Assembly (NCBI GenBank): GCA_016124795.1
Contig: WGNB01000020.1
Span: 1-64,000, forward strand
Source of the DNA: Rhodopseudomonas sp.
GTDB lineage: Bacteria > Pseudomonadota > Alphaproteobacteria > Rhizobiales > Xanthobacteraceae
DNA: 64,000 bases
Direction: 5' to 3'
Positions 8,014 to 16,760 of the stretch are shown here, piece after piece. Within the stretch, counting starts at the first letter, position 1; each line of letters begins with the position of its first letter. The notes beneath the pieces were generated by a model. That model was given only the letters and a program-made list of their open reading frames with translations, made no database searches and was not told the DNA's origin. The translations under genes were made by a program, and so were the position numbers.

Positions 8014-8877
8014 ATGCTGCCTCCAGTCTTCGGTGTCCTGTTCGACGGTATTGCCTACGGGATGCTGCTGTTCGTGCTGTCGGTCGGATTGTCGGTGACG
8101 CTCGGATTGATGAATTTCGTCAATCTGGCGCATTGCGCCTTCGCCATGCTCGGCGGCTACGTCACCGTCATCCTGATGCGCGACCTGCACTGGCCGTTTT
8201 TCGCGACGCTGCCGATGGCTTTCTGCGCCGCCGCGTTGCTGAGCATCGTGGTCGAGCGCATCCTGTACCGGCGGCTGTACCGCGCCAGCGATCTCGACCA
8301 GGTGCTGCTGACCATCGGGCTCGCCTTTATTTCGGTGGCGATCGCCGCCTGGTTTTTCGGCACCCAGCAGCAGCCGATCACGCTGCCGTCTTACCTGCAC
8401 GGTTCGTTCAACGTGATGGGGCTGAACATCGCGGCCTACCGCCTGTTCCTGATCGCCATCGGCATCGTCGTCACCGTGATGCTGATCGTGACGGTCGAGC
8501 ACACCCGTTTCGGCGCCCAGGTGCGCGCTGCCGTCGACAACCAGCGCATGGCGCGCGGCCTCGGCATTGACGTCGACCGCACCTTCGCCATCACTTTCGC
8601 GCTCGGCTCGGGGCTGGCCGGCCTCGGCGGCGCGCTGGCGATCGAGATCGTCGGGCTCGATCCGCAATTCGCCTTCACGTATCTGGTTTACGTGCTGATC
8701 ATCGTGTCGGTCGGCGGCCTCGGCTCGATCGGCGGATCGTTCGCTGCCGCCTGCCTGATCGGGGTCAGCGATATCGCCGGCAAGTATTACGCGCCGCAGC
8801 TCGGCGCCTTCCTGATCTATCTGGTGATGGTCGCGGTGCTGATGTGGCGGCCGGCCGGCCTGTTCGGGAGGCGGTAG
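8014..8877 (+). CDS. Liv-type ABC transporter permease (LivH-like)
   Basis: This is an inner-membrane permease of the BPD_transp_2 family with 287 residues and about eight hydrophobic segments. The hallmark VGLSVTLGLMNFVNLAHCAFAMLGGY is at residues 23-50 and the C-terminal VGGLGSIGGSFAAACLIG loop contacts the ATPase. I use ATG 8014; the longer ORF track start at 7669 reads through the hairpin and 13-bp repeats. It pairs with the LivM-like protein encoded three bases downstream. Confidence 0.9.
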   Translation: MLPPVFGVLFDGIAYGMLLFVLSVGLSVTLGLMNFVNLAHCAFAMLGGYVTVILMRDLHWPFFATLPMAFCAAALLSIVVERILYRRLYRASDLDQVLLTIGLAFISVAIAAWFFGTQQQPITLPSYLHGSFNVMGLNIAAYRLFLIAIGIVVTVMLIVTVEHTRFGAQVRAAVDNQRMARGLGIDVDRTFAITFALGSGLAGLGGALAIEIVGLDPQFAFTYLVYVLIIVSVGGLGSIGGSFAAACLIGVSDIAGKYYAPQLGAFLIYLVMVAVLMWRPAGLFGRR

Positions 8878-8880
8878 CGC

Positions 8881-9867
8881 ATGACCGACATTCCGACCGT
8901 CGCTCCGCAGCTTTACCTGCAATCGCGTTCGCGCTGGCGGCCGATCGAGATCGTGTTCTGGCTCGCGACGCTGCTGCCGTTCTGGCTGTTTCCGGATTAT
9001 CTGTCGCTGGCCAGCCAGATCGCCGTCGCCTCGCTGTTCGCGCTGTCGCTCGACCTGATCCTCGGCTATGCCGGCGTCGTCTCGCTCGGCCATGCCGCCT
9101 TCTTCGGGCTCGGCGCCTATACCGCCGGGTTGTTCTCGATCTATGTCTGGGGCGAAGTCTTCACCGGTCTGATCGCCGGCGCGGCGGTGGCGGCGCTGGT
9201 CGGCTATGCGTCGAGCTTCATCATTTCGCGCTTCCGCCACCTGACCTTGATCATGATCACGCTCGGGCTCGGCCTGTTGCTGCACGAGGCCGCCAACAGC
9301 GCGGGCTGGCTGACCGGCGGCTCCGACGGCTTGCAGGGCATCGAGGTGTGGAAGGTCGCCGGCCTGTTCAGCTTCGATCTCTACGGCGTCACCGCTTATT
9401 CCTATACGCTCGGCGTGCTGTTCGTCGTGTTCCTGGCGGCGCGCCGGCTGATCAATTCGCCGTTCGGGCTGGCGCTGCGCGGCATTCGCGAGAACTTCGT
9501 GCGCATGCCGGCGATCGGCGCCGACAGCAACAGTCATATCCGCAAGGTCTACACCATCTCCGCCGCGCTCGCCGGTGTGGCCGGCGCGCTGATCGCGCAG
9601 ACGACGCAGACCGTCTCGCTGGAAGCCCTGAGCTTCGAGCGGTCGGCCGACGTGCTGGTGATGCTGGTGCTCGGCGGCGCCGGACGGCTTTACGGCGGGC
9701 TGATTGGCGCGGCGGTCTTCATGATCGCGCGCGATCAGTTCTCCGGCATCGCGCCGCAATACTGGTATTTCTGGATCGGTATTCTACTGGTGGTGGTGGT
9801 GATGTTGCTGCCGAACGGCATTCTCGGCGGCCTGTCGAAAATCTTCGCGCGCTGGAGCCGCCGATGA
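8881..9867 (+). CDS. Liv-type ABC transporter permease (LivM-like)
   Basis: The second transmembrane subunit has 328 residues and a hydrophilic N-terminus of about 20 residues before the first membrane segment. The family motif LILGYAGVVSLGHAAFFGLGAY is present, and the cytoplasmic loop LVLGGAGRLYGGLIGAAVF is near the C-terminus. It starts three bases after the livH stop, and its stop overlaps the ATG of the next gene (ATGA), so translation is probably coupled. It forms the channel with the LivH-like subunit. Confidence 0.9.
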   Translation: MTDIPTVAPQLYLQSRSRWRPIEIVFWLATLLPFWLFPDYLSLASQIAVASLFALSLDLILGYAGVVSLGHAAFFGLGAYTAGLFSIYVWGEVFTGLIAGAAVAALVGYASSFIISRFRHLTLIMITLGLGLLLHEAANSAGWLTGGSDGLQGIEVWKVAGLFSFDLYGVTAYSYTLGVLFVVFLAARRLINSPFGLALRGIRENFVRMPAIGADSNSHIRKVYTISAALAGVAGALIAQTTQTVSLEALSFERSADVLVMLVLGGAGRLYGGLIGAAVFMIARDQFSGIAPQYWYFWIGILLVVVVMLLPNGILGGLSKIFARWSRR

Positions 9868-10648
9868 ACGCCGCCGCAAATCCCAACCCGACGGTCGGCC
9901 GGCAGAATGCGCTGTCGACGCGCGGCTTGTCGAAATCCTTCGGCTCGCTGACGGTCGCCAACGACATCGCGCTGAATCTGCCGGTCGGCGCGCGTTACGC
10001 GCTGATCGGCCCGAACGGCGCCGGCAAGACCACGCTGATCAACCTGATGACCGGGATGCTGGCGCCGAACAGCGGCCAGATCTTCCTCGGCGGCGACGAC
10101 GTCACCGCGCTCGCCCCGCAACAGCGGGTCAGGCGCGGGCTGGCCCGCACATTTCAGATCAATACCTTGTTCGCCGGCCTCAACGCGCTCGAGGCCGTGA
10201 CGCTGGCGGTCTGCGAGCGGCGTGGCGTTACCGGACGGTTCTGGCAGAACATCGCGGTCAACAAGGACGCCATCGAGGAAGCCTACGAGATCCTGGTCAA
10301 GCTCAAGCTCGGCGACTGCTGTTATCAGCCGACCCGTGAACTGCCTTACGGCCGGCAGCGGCTTCTGGAAATCGCATTGGCGTTGGCGACCAAGCCGAAA
10401 GTGCTGCTGCTCGACGAGCCGGCCGCCGGCGTGCCGCAGGAAGAGAGCGGCGACATTTTCGAAGTCGTCGCCGGCCTGTCCGACGATCTGACGCTGCTGT
10501 TCATCGAACACGACATGCATGTCGTGTTCCGCTTCGCCACGCATATCATTGTGCTGGTCGGCGGCGCGGTCTTCACGCAAGGCACGCCGGCCGAGATCGC
10601 CGCCGATCCGGGCGTGCGCGAAGTCTATCTCGGAGCGCGCAAACATGG

Positions 10649-10652
<4 letters not shown>
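9864..10652 (+). CDS. Liv-type ABC transporter ATP-binding protein (LivG-like)
   Basis: The 262-residue ATPase has Walker A GPNGAGKTT at residues 49-57 and Walker B VLLLDEPAAG. The signature is the LivG-type variant LPYGRQR instead of LSGGQ. The switch histidine is in LLFIEHDM. The start is ATG 9864, overlapping the livM stop by four bases; the ORF track start at 8844 is an out-of-frame extension. It powers import together with the LivF-like ATPase that follows. Confidence 0.92.
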
Positions 10653-11383
<731 letters not shown>

Positions 11384-11389
11384 TTATTC

Positions 11390-11495
11390 TGTCATTCCGG
11401 GGCGCGCGTAAGCGCAAACCCGGAATCCAGATATACGTGCAAAAATCATTTCTGGATTCCGGGTTCGCTCGCTACGCTCGCGCCCCGGAATAACG
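11390..11495. repeat. Intergenic palindromic repeat, family B copy 1
   Basis: The left end, TGTCATTCCGGGGCGCG, is complementary to the right end CGCGCCCCGGAATAACG, and the inner arms AACCCGGAATCCAG / CTGGATTCCGGGTT pair as well. Further copies are at 20361 and 23681. It sits between livF and the first deacetylase-like gene. Confidence 0.88.
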
Positions 11496-11511
11496 AGGAA
11501 GGATTTTCACG

Positions 11512-12399
11512 ATGTCCAATCCCATGATCCCGAAGGACCGCGCCGACTATTCGGCGATCGTCGATCGTCCGCCGATGAAATTGCCGGGCGACGCCCGCAT
11601 CGTGTTCTGGACCATCGTGAACTACGAGGTCTGGGATATTCACAAGCCGATGGCGCGGCAACTGCTGCCGGCACCGACCGGCGCGGCGCTGATGCCGGAC
11701 GTGGTGCATTGGGGCTTTCACGAATACGGCATGCGCGTCGGCTGCTGGCGGTTCTTCGATCTGTTCAAGAAGCTCGGTATTCGCCCGACGCTGTCGGCCA
11801 ATGCCCGCATTTGCGAGGACTATCCGCGCGTCGCCGCGCAGGCGCGCGACGACGGCTGGGAGTTCATGGGGCATGCCTATGAGCAGGGGCCGATTCACAA
11901 GGAGCCGGACCAGGCGGCGATGATCAACCGCAGCATGGACATCATGGAGAAGTTCACCGGCAAGCGGCCGGTCGGCTGGCTCGGGCCCGGCCTGACGCAG
12001 ACGCTGGAGACACCGGACCTGTTGACGGCGGCCGGCGTCAAATATATCGGCGACTGGGTCTATGACGACGAGCCAACCACGATCCGCACGACGAATGGCC
12101 CGCTGGTGACGCTGCCTTACACCATTGAATTGAACGACATTCCGGTCATGCTGGTGCAGCATCACAACAGCGATTACCTGCTCAATCTGGTCAAGGATCA
12201 GTTCGACCGGCTTTATCAGGAAAGTGCGACGCGGCCTAAGTTCTGCGCGCTGGCCATTCATCCCTACATCAGCGGCCAGCCGCACCGGATCAAGTATCTC
12301 GAACAGATTTACGACTACGTGAATCGCCATGACGGCGTGCTGCACTGGAACGGGGAGCAGATGCTGGAGTGGTATCAGGGACTCAACCCGTCATCCTGA
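11512..12399 (+). CDS. Polysaccharide deacetylase-fold protein (PuuE/allantoinase-like), copy 1
   Basis: The 295-residue protein belongs to the NodB-homology/carbohydrate esterase 4-like superfamily, in the PuuE-type branch that includes cofactor-independent allantoinases and cyclic-imide hydrolases. Supporting motifs are FWTIVNYEVWD at about 28-38, WEFMGHAYEQ near 121, GWLGPGLTQTLETPDLL near 158 and AIHPYISGQPHR near 250. There is no signal peptide, so it is cytosolic. AGGAAGGA precedes the ATG. A close paralogue follows directly. Its last codons and stop (NPSS*) are supplied by a family A repeat. Opening of a cyclic amide is plausible; the substrate is unknown. Confidence 0.8.
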   Translation: MSNPMIPKDRADYSAIVDRPPMKLPGDARIVFWTIVNYEVWDIHKPMARQLLPAPTGAALMPDVVHWGFHEYGMRVGCWRFFDLFKKLGIRPTLSANARICEDYPRVAAQARDDGWEFMGHAYEQGPIHKEPDQAAMINRSMDIMEKFTGKRPVGWLGPGLTQTLETPDLLTAAGVKYIGDWVYDDEPTTIRTTNGPLVTLPYTIELNDIPVMLVQHHNSDYLLNLVKDQFDRLYQESATRPKFCALAIHPYISGQPHRIKYLEQIYDYVNRHDGVLHWNGEQMLEWYQGLNPSS

Positions 12400-12512
12400 G
12401 GTGCTCGGCCAAAGGCCGAGCCTCGAAGGATGTGCGGCCCTGGAATCATGGGCCGTCACCCTTCGAGGCTCCCCCGGCTCAAGAGGCCGGGGTCGCCCCT
12501 CAGGGTGACGGA
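12387..12512. repeat. Intergenic palindromic repeat, family A copy 2
   Basis: It begins CCCGTCATCCTGAGGTGC and ends CCTCAGGGTGACGG, matching the copy at 5406, with inner GAGCCTCGAAGGATG / CACCCTTCGAGGCTC. The left 13 bases overlap the 3' end of the preceding gene and provide its stop codon. Confidence 0.88.
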
Positions 12513-12531
12513 TAACAAAAGGAAATTTCTC

Positions 12532-13437
12532 ATGGACTACCCCAAGCCTTCCGTCGGCATGTTGCCGAACGATCGCATCGCCTATTCGCCGATCGTCAAC
12601 CGCAAGCCGCTCAAGCTGCCGAACAAGGCACGCATGGTGGTGTGGACGGTGACCAATGTCGAGGAATGGGACCCGACGCAGACCATGCCGCGCACGGTGC
12701 TGACGCCGCCGGCCGGCGGCTCGCCGATGCCGGACATTCCGAACTGGTGCTGGCACGAATATGGCAACCGCGTCGGTTTCTGGCGGCTGTTGCAGGTCTA
12801 CGATGAATTCAAGATTCCTGGCGTGATGAACGTCAACGGCGTTGCCGTCAATGCGATGCCGGAAATGATGAAAGCCTGCGTCGAGCGCAAATGGGAGTTC
12901 GTCGGGCACGGCTTCACCCAGCGCAACATGCAGAAGGTCGAGGACGAGCGCGCCGATATTCGCAAGAGCGCCGAGGTGCTGGAGAAGGCGACGGGCAAGA
13001 AGCCGCGCGGCTGGCTCGGGCCGGGCCTGACCGAAACCTGGGAGACGCCGGATATCCTGTCCGAGGAAGGCTACGATTATGTCGCCGACTGGGTGATGGA
13101 CGACCAGCCGGTCTGGATGAAGACGCGGCACAAGCCGATCCTCAACATTCCTTACACGCAGGAATGCAACGACGTCGCGATGATGCTGATCCAGCATCAC
13201 AAGGCCAACGAGTTCTATGAGCGCGCGATGGATCAGTTCGAGCAACTCTACAAGGACTCGAAGGATTCGGCGCGGGTCATGGCGATCTCGGTTCACCCCT
13301 ACATCATGGGCGCGCCGCACCGGGCGAAATATTTCCGACAGATTTTCCAGAAAATCGCCAAGAAGAAAGACGTGCTGTTCTGGACAGGTAGCCAGATCGT
13401 CGACTGGTACAAGAAAGTCGGACCGAAACCCGAATAA
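12532..13437 (+). CDS. Polysaccharide deacetylase-fold protein (PuuE/allantoinase-like), copy 2
   Basis: The 301-residue paralogue of the preceding gene is colinear through the motifs VWTVTNVEEWD, WEFVGHGFTQRN, GWLGPGLTETWETPDIL and SVHPYIMGAPHR. The start is ATG 12532 with AAAGGAAA upstream; the longer ORF track start at 12430 lies in the family A repeat. It is cytosolic. Two divergent copies in tandem suggest either a hetero-oligomer or two sequential ring-opening or deacylation steps (inference). An amidase gene follows after 18 bases. Confidence 0.8.
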   Translation: MDYPKPSVGMLPNDRIAYSPIVNRKPLKLPNKARMVVWTVTNVEEWDPTQTMPRTVLTPPAGGSPMPDIPNWCWHEYGNRVGFWRLLQVYDEFKIPGVMNVNGVAVNAMPEMMKACVERKWEFVGHGFTQRNMQKVEDERADIRKSAEVLEKATGKKPRGWLGPGLTETWETPDILSEEGYDYVADWVMDDQPVWMKTRHKPILNIPYTQECNDVAMMLIQHHKANEFYERAMDQFEQLYKDSKDSARVMAISVHPYIMGAPHRAKYFRQIFQKIAKKKDVLFWTGSQIVDWYKKVGPKPE

Positions 13438-13455
13438 ATCCGGAGCCAGGACGCC

Positions 13456-15903
13456 ATGGCGAAACGCCGCAAAGTCAAAAGCAAGGTCAAGGCGACGCTG
13501 CGTCAGACCCGGAAAAAGCCGCGCGGCGGATCGCGTGTCACGTCGCATGCCAAGGCGGGGGGCAAGGCTGGCGTTAAGTCGCGCGTCAAGTCTCGTGTCG
13601 CGCCGTTCCAGCTCGAAGAAGCGACCATCGACGATCTGCATCGCGCGATTCAAAGCGGGCAGACGACGGTCGTTAAGGTCGTCCAGCATTACATCGACCG
13701 GGTGCGGAAGTTCAACGGCGTCGCCAGCGTGCTGGTGACCGAAGACGGCAAGCCCGTCGCGGCGTCGCCGGGCACGTTGCGCGGCGGCGCGCCGTTGCAG
13801 TTCCCGACCGGGACGGTGAGGGCCGCTGAAGTCCTGCCCGATCTCGACCAATATCGGGGCCCGCCACTCGAATTCGGCCGCATGGAGCCGACGGCCTCCG
13901 ATCCGCATGTGCAGCAGCAGTTCGGCATGATCGCCGGCATTCCGAATGGGACGCAGCTCAACGCGCTGGCCACACTCAACATTCGCGGTGAGCGCTCGGT
14001 GGTATGCCGCGGCGATTATGACCGCCACCCCGATGACGGCCCGCTGCCCGAAGGTGCGCCGGCCGTCTGTGAAATCCTGCGGCGCATGCCGGACGCACTT
14101 GAAACGGCGGCGGCGCTCGACAAGAAATACGGCCGCAAGCCCGACTTGAAGAAAATGCCGATGTACGGCGTGGTGTTTTCATTCAAGGATCCGTTCGACA
14201 CCAAGGATATGCGCTCGACCGGTGCCGGCGACGCGCGTTACGACGCCGACTTCCCGGCGCGCGATCACATCCTGGTCGAACAGTTGCGCAACAAGGGCGC
14301 GATCATTTTCGCCAAGGCCATCAACACCGAATATAACGGTCGGCCGGAGGCGCCGACGCCGGTGGACGGCGGCTCGAAGCCCGACAAGGTGCTGCCGTCC
14401 GTATTAGGCTATCAGCGCAGCACCTGGGCGGGTAATCCGGCCAATCCTTACGACACCACGCGCGCCGCCTCGCTCGGCTCCAGCTCCGGTTCCGGCGTGT
14501 CGGTGAGCGCCAACCTCGTCATGTGCAGCCTCGGCGAGGAGACCCGCGCCTCGTGCCGCGGACCGGCCAACCACAATTCGGTGGCGTTGATCCTGCCGCA
14601 CAAGTCGCTGCTCGGTTTCAACGGCGGGGCCATCGGCGCGGATATCTATGTCGACCGCACCGGCATTCTGGCGCGCAAGGTCGGCGACGCCGCCAAGGTG
14701 CTCGACGCACTCAAGGACGCTGACAAAGGCTATTACGACGAACGTGATCCTCACACGACGGTGCCGCGTTCATCGATCCTCGATTCTTATGCCCGCTATA
14801 CGGCGGCGGGCGCGGCGCGGACTTCGCTCAAGGGCCTGCGCATCGGCATTGTGCGCGAGTCGATGACGGTGCCGAAAGGCTCGAAGACGGAGATTCCGAA
14901 CGTCACGGCGGCGGCGAAGGAAATCAAGGCCGTGCTCGGCGGCAAACTGGGCGTAACGCTGGTCGAGTCGTCGCATCCGCTGTGGCCGCGCGACCCGAGC
15001 ATCGAATTGATGACGGTCGATTTCACACGTGCGCTCTGCCGTCTCGCGCCGGTGCTGATGCCGGACGTGTTCTTCCGGTTAACGCCTGCGGGCACACCGC
15101 TGTTTCCGGATTTCGCGGCGGCGATCGTGCCGACCGAATTCGCGCCCGGCAAGGTGTTCGGCACCGGCACGATGCTGCCGATCGATTACTTCGTCGCACT
15201 GGTGGACGGGCGCATCGCGCCGCCGTCGAATTTCGACATCGGCGCCGTACAGCAGCAGGCGCATGCGCCGGCCTACAAATTCCACATCAACCAGTATCTG
15301 TCGCGCCGCGCCGTCGACTGGCGGGCCAAGGGCATTACCGAAACGCTGGTCAACTTCACCGAACTCAACAAGCGTTCGAAGTTCTGGGGCGACGACCAGC
15401 GCGCCGAATTCGAGAACTGGGACAAGATGACCGACATGCGCAACCCGCTCGGTCAGCGCCAGGGCGTCAACGAGCGCATCATGCTGCGTGAATTGCTGCG
15501 CCGGGTCGACATGATGGTGATGCACGAGAACAAGCTCGACGCGTTGGTGCGCCTGCACACGCCGTTCCCGCCCGGCATCATCGGCGGCGCCGGGCAATAT
15601 AACCTCCGCTCCAATCTGACCATGGAGTCGCTCTACGGACCGAACGCCGGGCTGACCGAGGTGCTGATCCCGGCAGGCTATGTTGATACCGCCTACGATC
15701 CGGTGTTCACGCTCAACGCCGACCGGACCGCCTATGTCTCGGCCGGTTCCGATAAGCCGACCCAACTCAAGGCGCCGGGACTGCCGTTTTCGCTGGTGTT
15801 CCGCGCCGAGCCGGGCAAGGAGGACGTGCTGCTGGAGATCGCGGCGGCCTACGAGGCGGCCTCGAAACGCCGCATTCCACCGCCGGATTTCGGGCCGCTC
15901 TAG
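13456..15903 (+). CDS. Amidase-signature family hydrolase with basic N-terminal extension
   Basis: At 815 residues this is much longer than typical amidases (about 450-550). Residues 1-48 are a Lys/Arg-rich tail (RRKVKSKVKATLRQTRKK) of low complexity. The catalytic Ser-cisSer-Lys set can be placed: K244 in FSFKDPF, cis-Ser near S343 in LGSSSGSG and the nucleophile S366 in ETRASCRGPA, replacing the common DTGGSIR. Long inserts and a roughly 300-residue C-terminal part resemble large microbial amidases. It hydrolyses a C-N amide bond in the cytosol. It lies 18 bases behind the second deacetylase-like gene, so it is probably in the same pathway. Confidence 0.85.
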   Translation: MAKRRKVKSKVKATLRQTRKKPRGGSRVTSHAKAGGKAGVKSRVKSRVAPFQLEEATIDDLHRAIQSGQTTVVKVVQHYIDRVRKFNGVASVLVTEDGKPVAASPGTLRGGAPLQFPTGTVRAAEVLPDLDQYRGPPLEFGRMEPTASDPHVQQQFGMIAGIPNGTQLNALATLNIRGERSVVCRGDYDRHPDDGPLPEGAPAVCEILRRMPDALETAAALDKKYGRKPDLKKMPMYGVVFSFKDPFDTKDMRSTGAGDARYDADFPARDHILVEQLRNKGAIIFAKAINTEYNGRPEAPTPVDGGSKPDKVLPSVLGYQRSTWAGNPANPYDTTRAASLGSSSGSGVSVSANLVMCSLGEETRASCRGPANHNSVALILPHKSLLGFNGGAIGADIYVDRTGILARKVGDAAKVLDALKDADKGYYDERDPHTTVPRSSILDSYARYTAAGAARTSLKGLRIGIVRESMTVPKGSKTEIPNVTAAAKEIKAVLGGKLGVTLVESSHPLWPRDPSIELMTVDFTRALCRLAPVLMPDVFFRLTPAGTPLFPDFAAAIVPTEFAPGKVFGTGTMLPIDYFVALVDGRIAPPSNFDIGAVQQQAHAPAYKFHINQYLSRRAVDWRAKGITETLVNFTELNKRSKFWGDDQRAEFENWDKMTDMRNPLGQRQGVNERIMLRELLRRVDMMVMHENKLDALVRLHTPFPPGIIGGAGQYNLRSNLTMESLYGPNAGLTEVLIPAGYVDTAYDPVFTLNADRTAYVSAGSDKPTQLKAPGLPFSLVFRAEPGKEDVLLEIAAAYEAASKRRIPPPDFGPL

Positions 15904-15939
15904 CGTCGGAAACGCGATTCGCGGCCATTGTGCAGAGCG

Positions 15940-16022
15940 TTATGGCCGGGCTTGACCCGGCCAGCCCCGTCTTGCTTTATCGGCCGCGACGTGGATGCCC
16001 GGCATCAGGCCGGGCATGACGG
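15940..16022. repeat. Intergenic palindromic repeat, family C copy 1
   Basis: TTATGGCCGGGCTTGACCCGGCC at the left and GCCCGGCATCAGGCCGGGCATGACGG at the right form two hairpin arms. Related copies are at 18591 and 54870. It lies between the amidase and the phosphoribosyltransferase-like gene and explains the spurious N-terminal extension of that ORF. Confidence 0.8.
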
Positions 16023-16044
16023 CGGAGAGGCCTTAGCTGTCATC

Positions 16045-16743
16045 ATGAGTTCAGACGCCCATTTCCTCGACCAGAAGACCATCGCCGAACTGACCGCGCG
16101 GATGTATCTCGACACCGGCGCGGTGCGGTTCATGACCGACAAGCCGTTCATTTTCACGTCCGGCTGGGCGAGCCCGGTCTACAACGACTCGCGCTGGTTG
16201 ATCTCGTTTCCGGACGTGCGTTCGACCCTTATGACCTTCCAGGTCGCGGGCATCGAGCGCGACGTCGGCCGTAGCAATATCGACGCGGTGGCGGGTGGCG
16301 AAACCGCCGGCATTCCCTTCGCGGCCTGGGTCGCCGACCGCATGAATCTGCCGATGCAGTACGTGCGCAAGAAGCCGAAGGGTTTCGGCCGCGGCTCGCA
16401 GATCGAGGGCCGGATGCTGCCGGGCCAGCGCGTGCTGCTGGTCGAGGATCTCGCCACCGACGGCCGCAGCAAGATCAACTTCATCAATGCGATCCGCGAC
16501 GCCGGCGGCACCTGCGATCATTGCGCGGTGCTGTTCTTCTACGACATCTATCCGGAAGGCCGTAAGATTCTGTCGGATATCGGCGTCACCATGCATTACC
16601 TGACGACCTGGCGCGACGTGCTGGCGGTCGCCAAGACCATGGACAAGTTCGAGCCGAAGATGCTCGCCGAGGTCGAGAAGTTCATCGACGATCCGGCCGG
16701 CTGGTCGAAGGCGCATGGCGGCGTCGCGACCGTGGCCGACTAA
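16045..16743 (+). CDS. Orotate phosphoribosyltransferase-like protein
   Basis: The 232-residue protein has the type I phosphoribosyltransferase fold, closest to PyrE. It has FTSGWASPVYND near the N-terminus (the OPRT hood/F-S-G-x-x-S-P pattern), DAVAGGETAGIPFAAWVAD and a PRPP loop VLLVEDLATDGRS near residue 135 with both acidic residues present. The usual T-T/A-G-T after the acids is altered. Start at ATG 16045; the ORF track start at 15928 lies in a repeat. A housekeeping pyrE would not be expected beside an amidase and transporter, so a role in salvage or catabolism of a nucleobase-like compound is possible (inference). Confidence 0.78.
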   Translation: MSSDAHFLDQKTIAELTARMYLDTGAVRFMTDKPFIFTSGWASPVYNDSRWLISFPDVRSTLMTFQVAGIERDVGRSNIDAVAGGETAGIPFAAWVADRMNLPMQYVRKKPKGFGRGSQIEGRMLPGQRVLLVEDLATDGRSKINFINAIRDAGGTCDHCAVLFFYDIYPEGRKILSDIGVTMHYLTTWRDVLAVAKTMDKFEPKMLAEVEKFIDDPAGWSKAHGGVATVAD

Positions 16744-16760
16744 AAGAGAGCGCTGGATCG

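Noticed and set aside
7729-9759. 676-residue ORF antisense to the liv permeases
   Set aside because: Asp/Arg/His/Gln-rich shadow typical of the antisense strand of high-GC membrane-protein genes.
16045-16743. Annotating this as the housekeeping pyrE
   Set aside because: PRPP-loop variation and catabolic neighbours make a paralogue possible; kept as PyrE-like without gene symbol.
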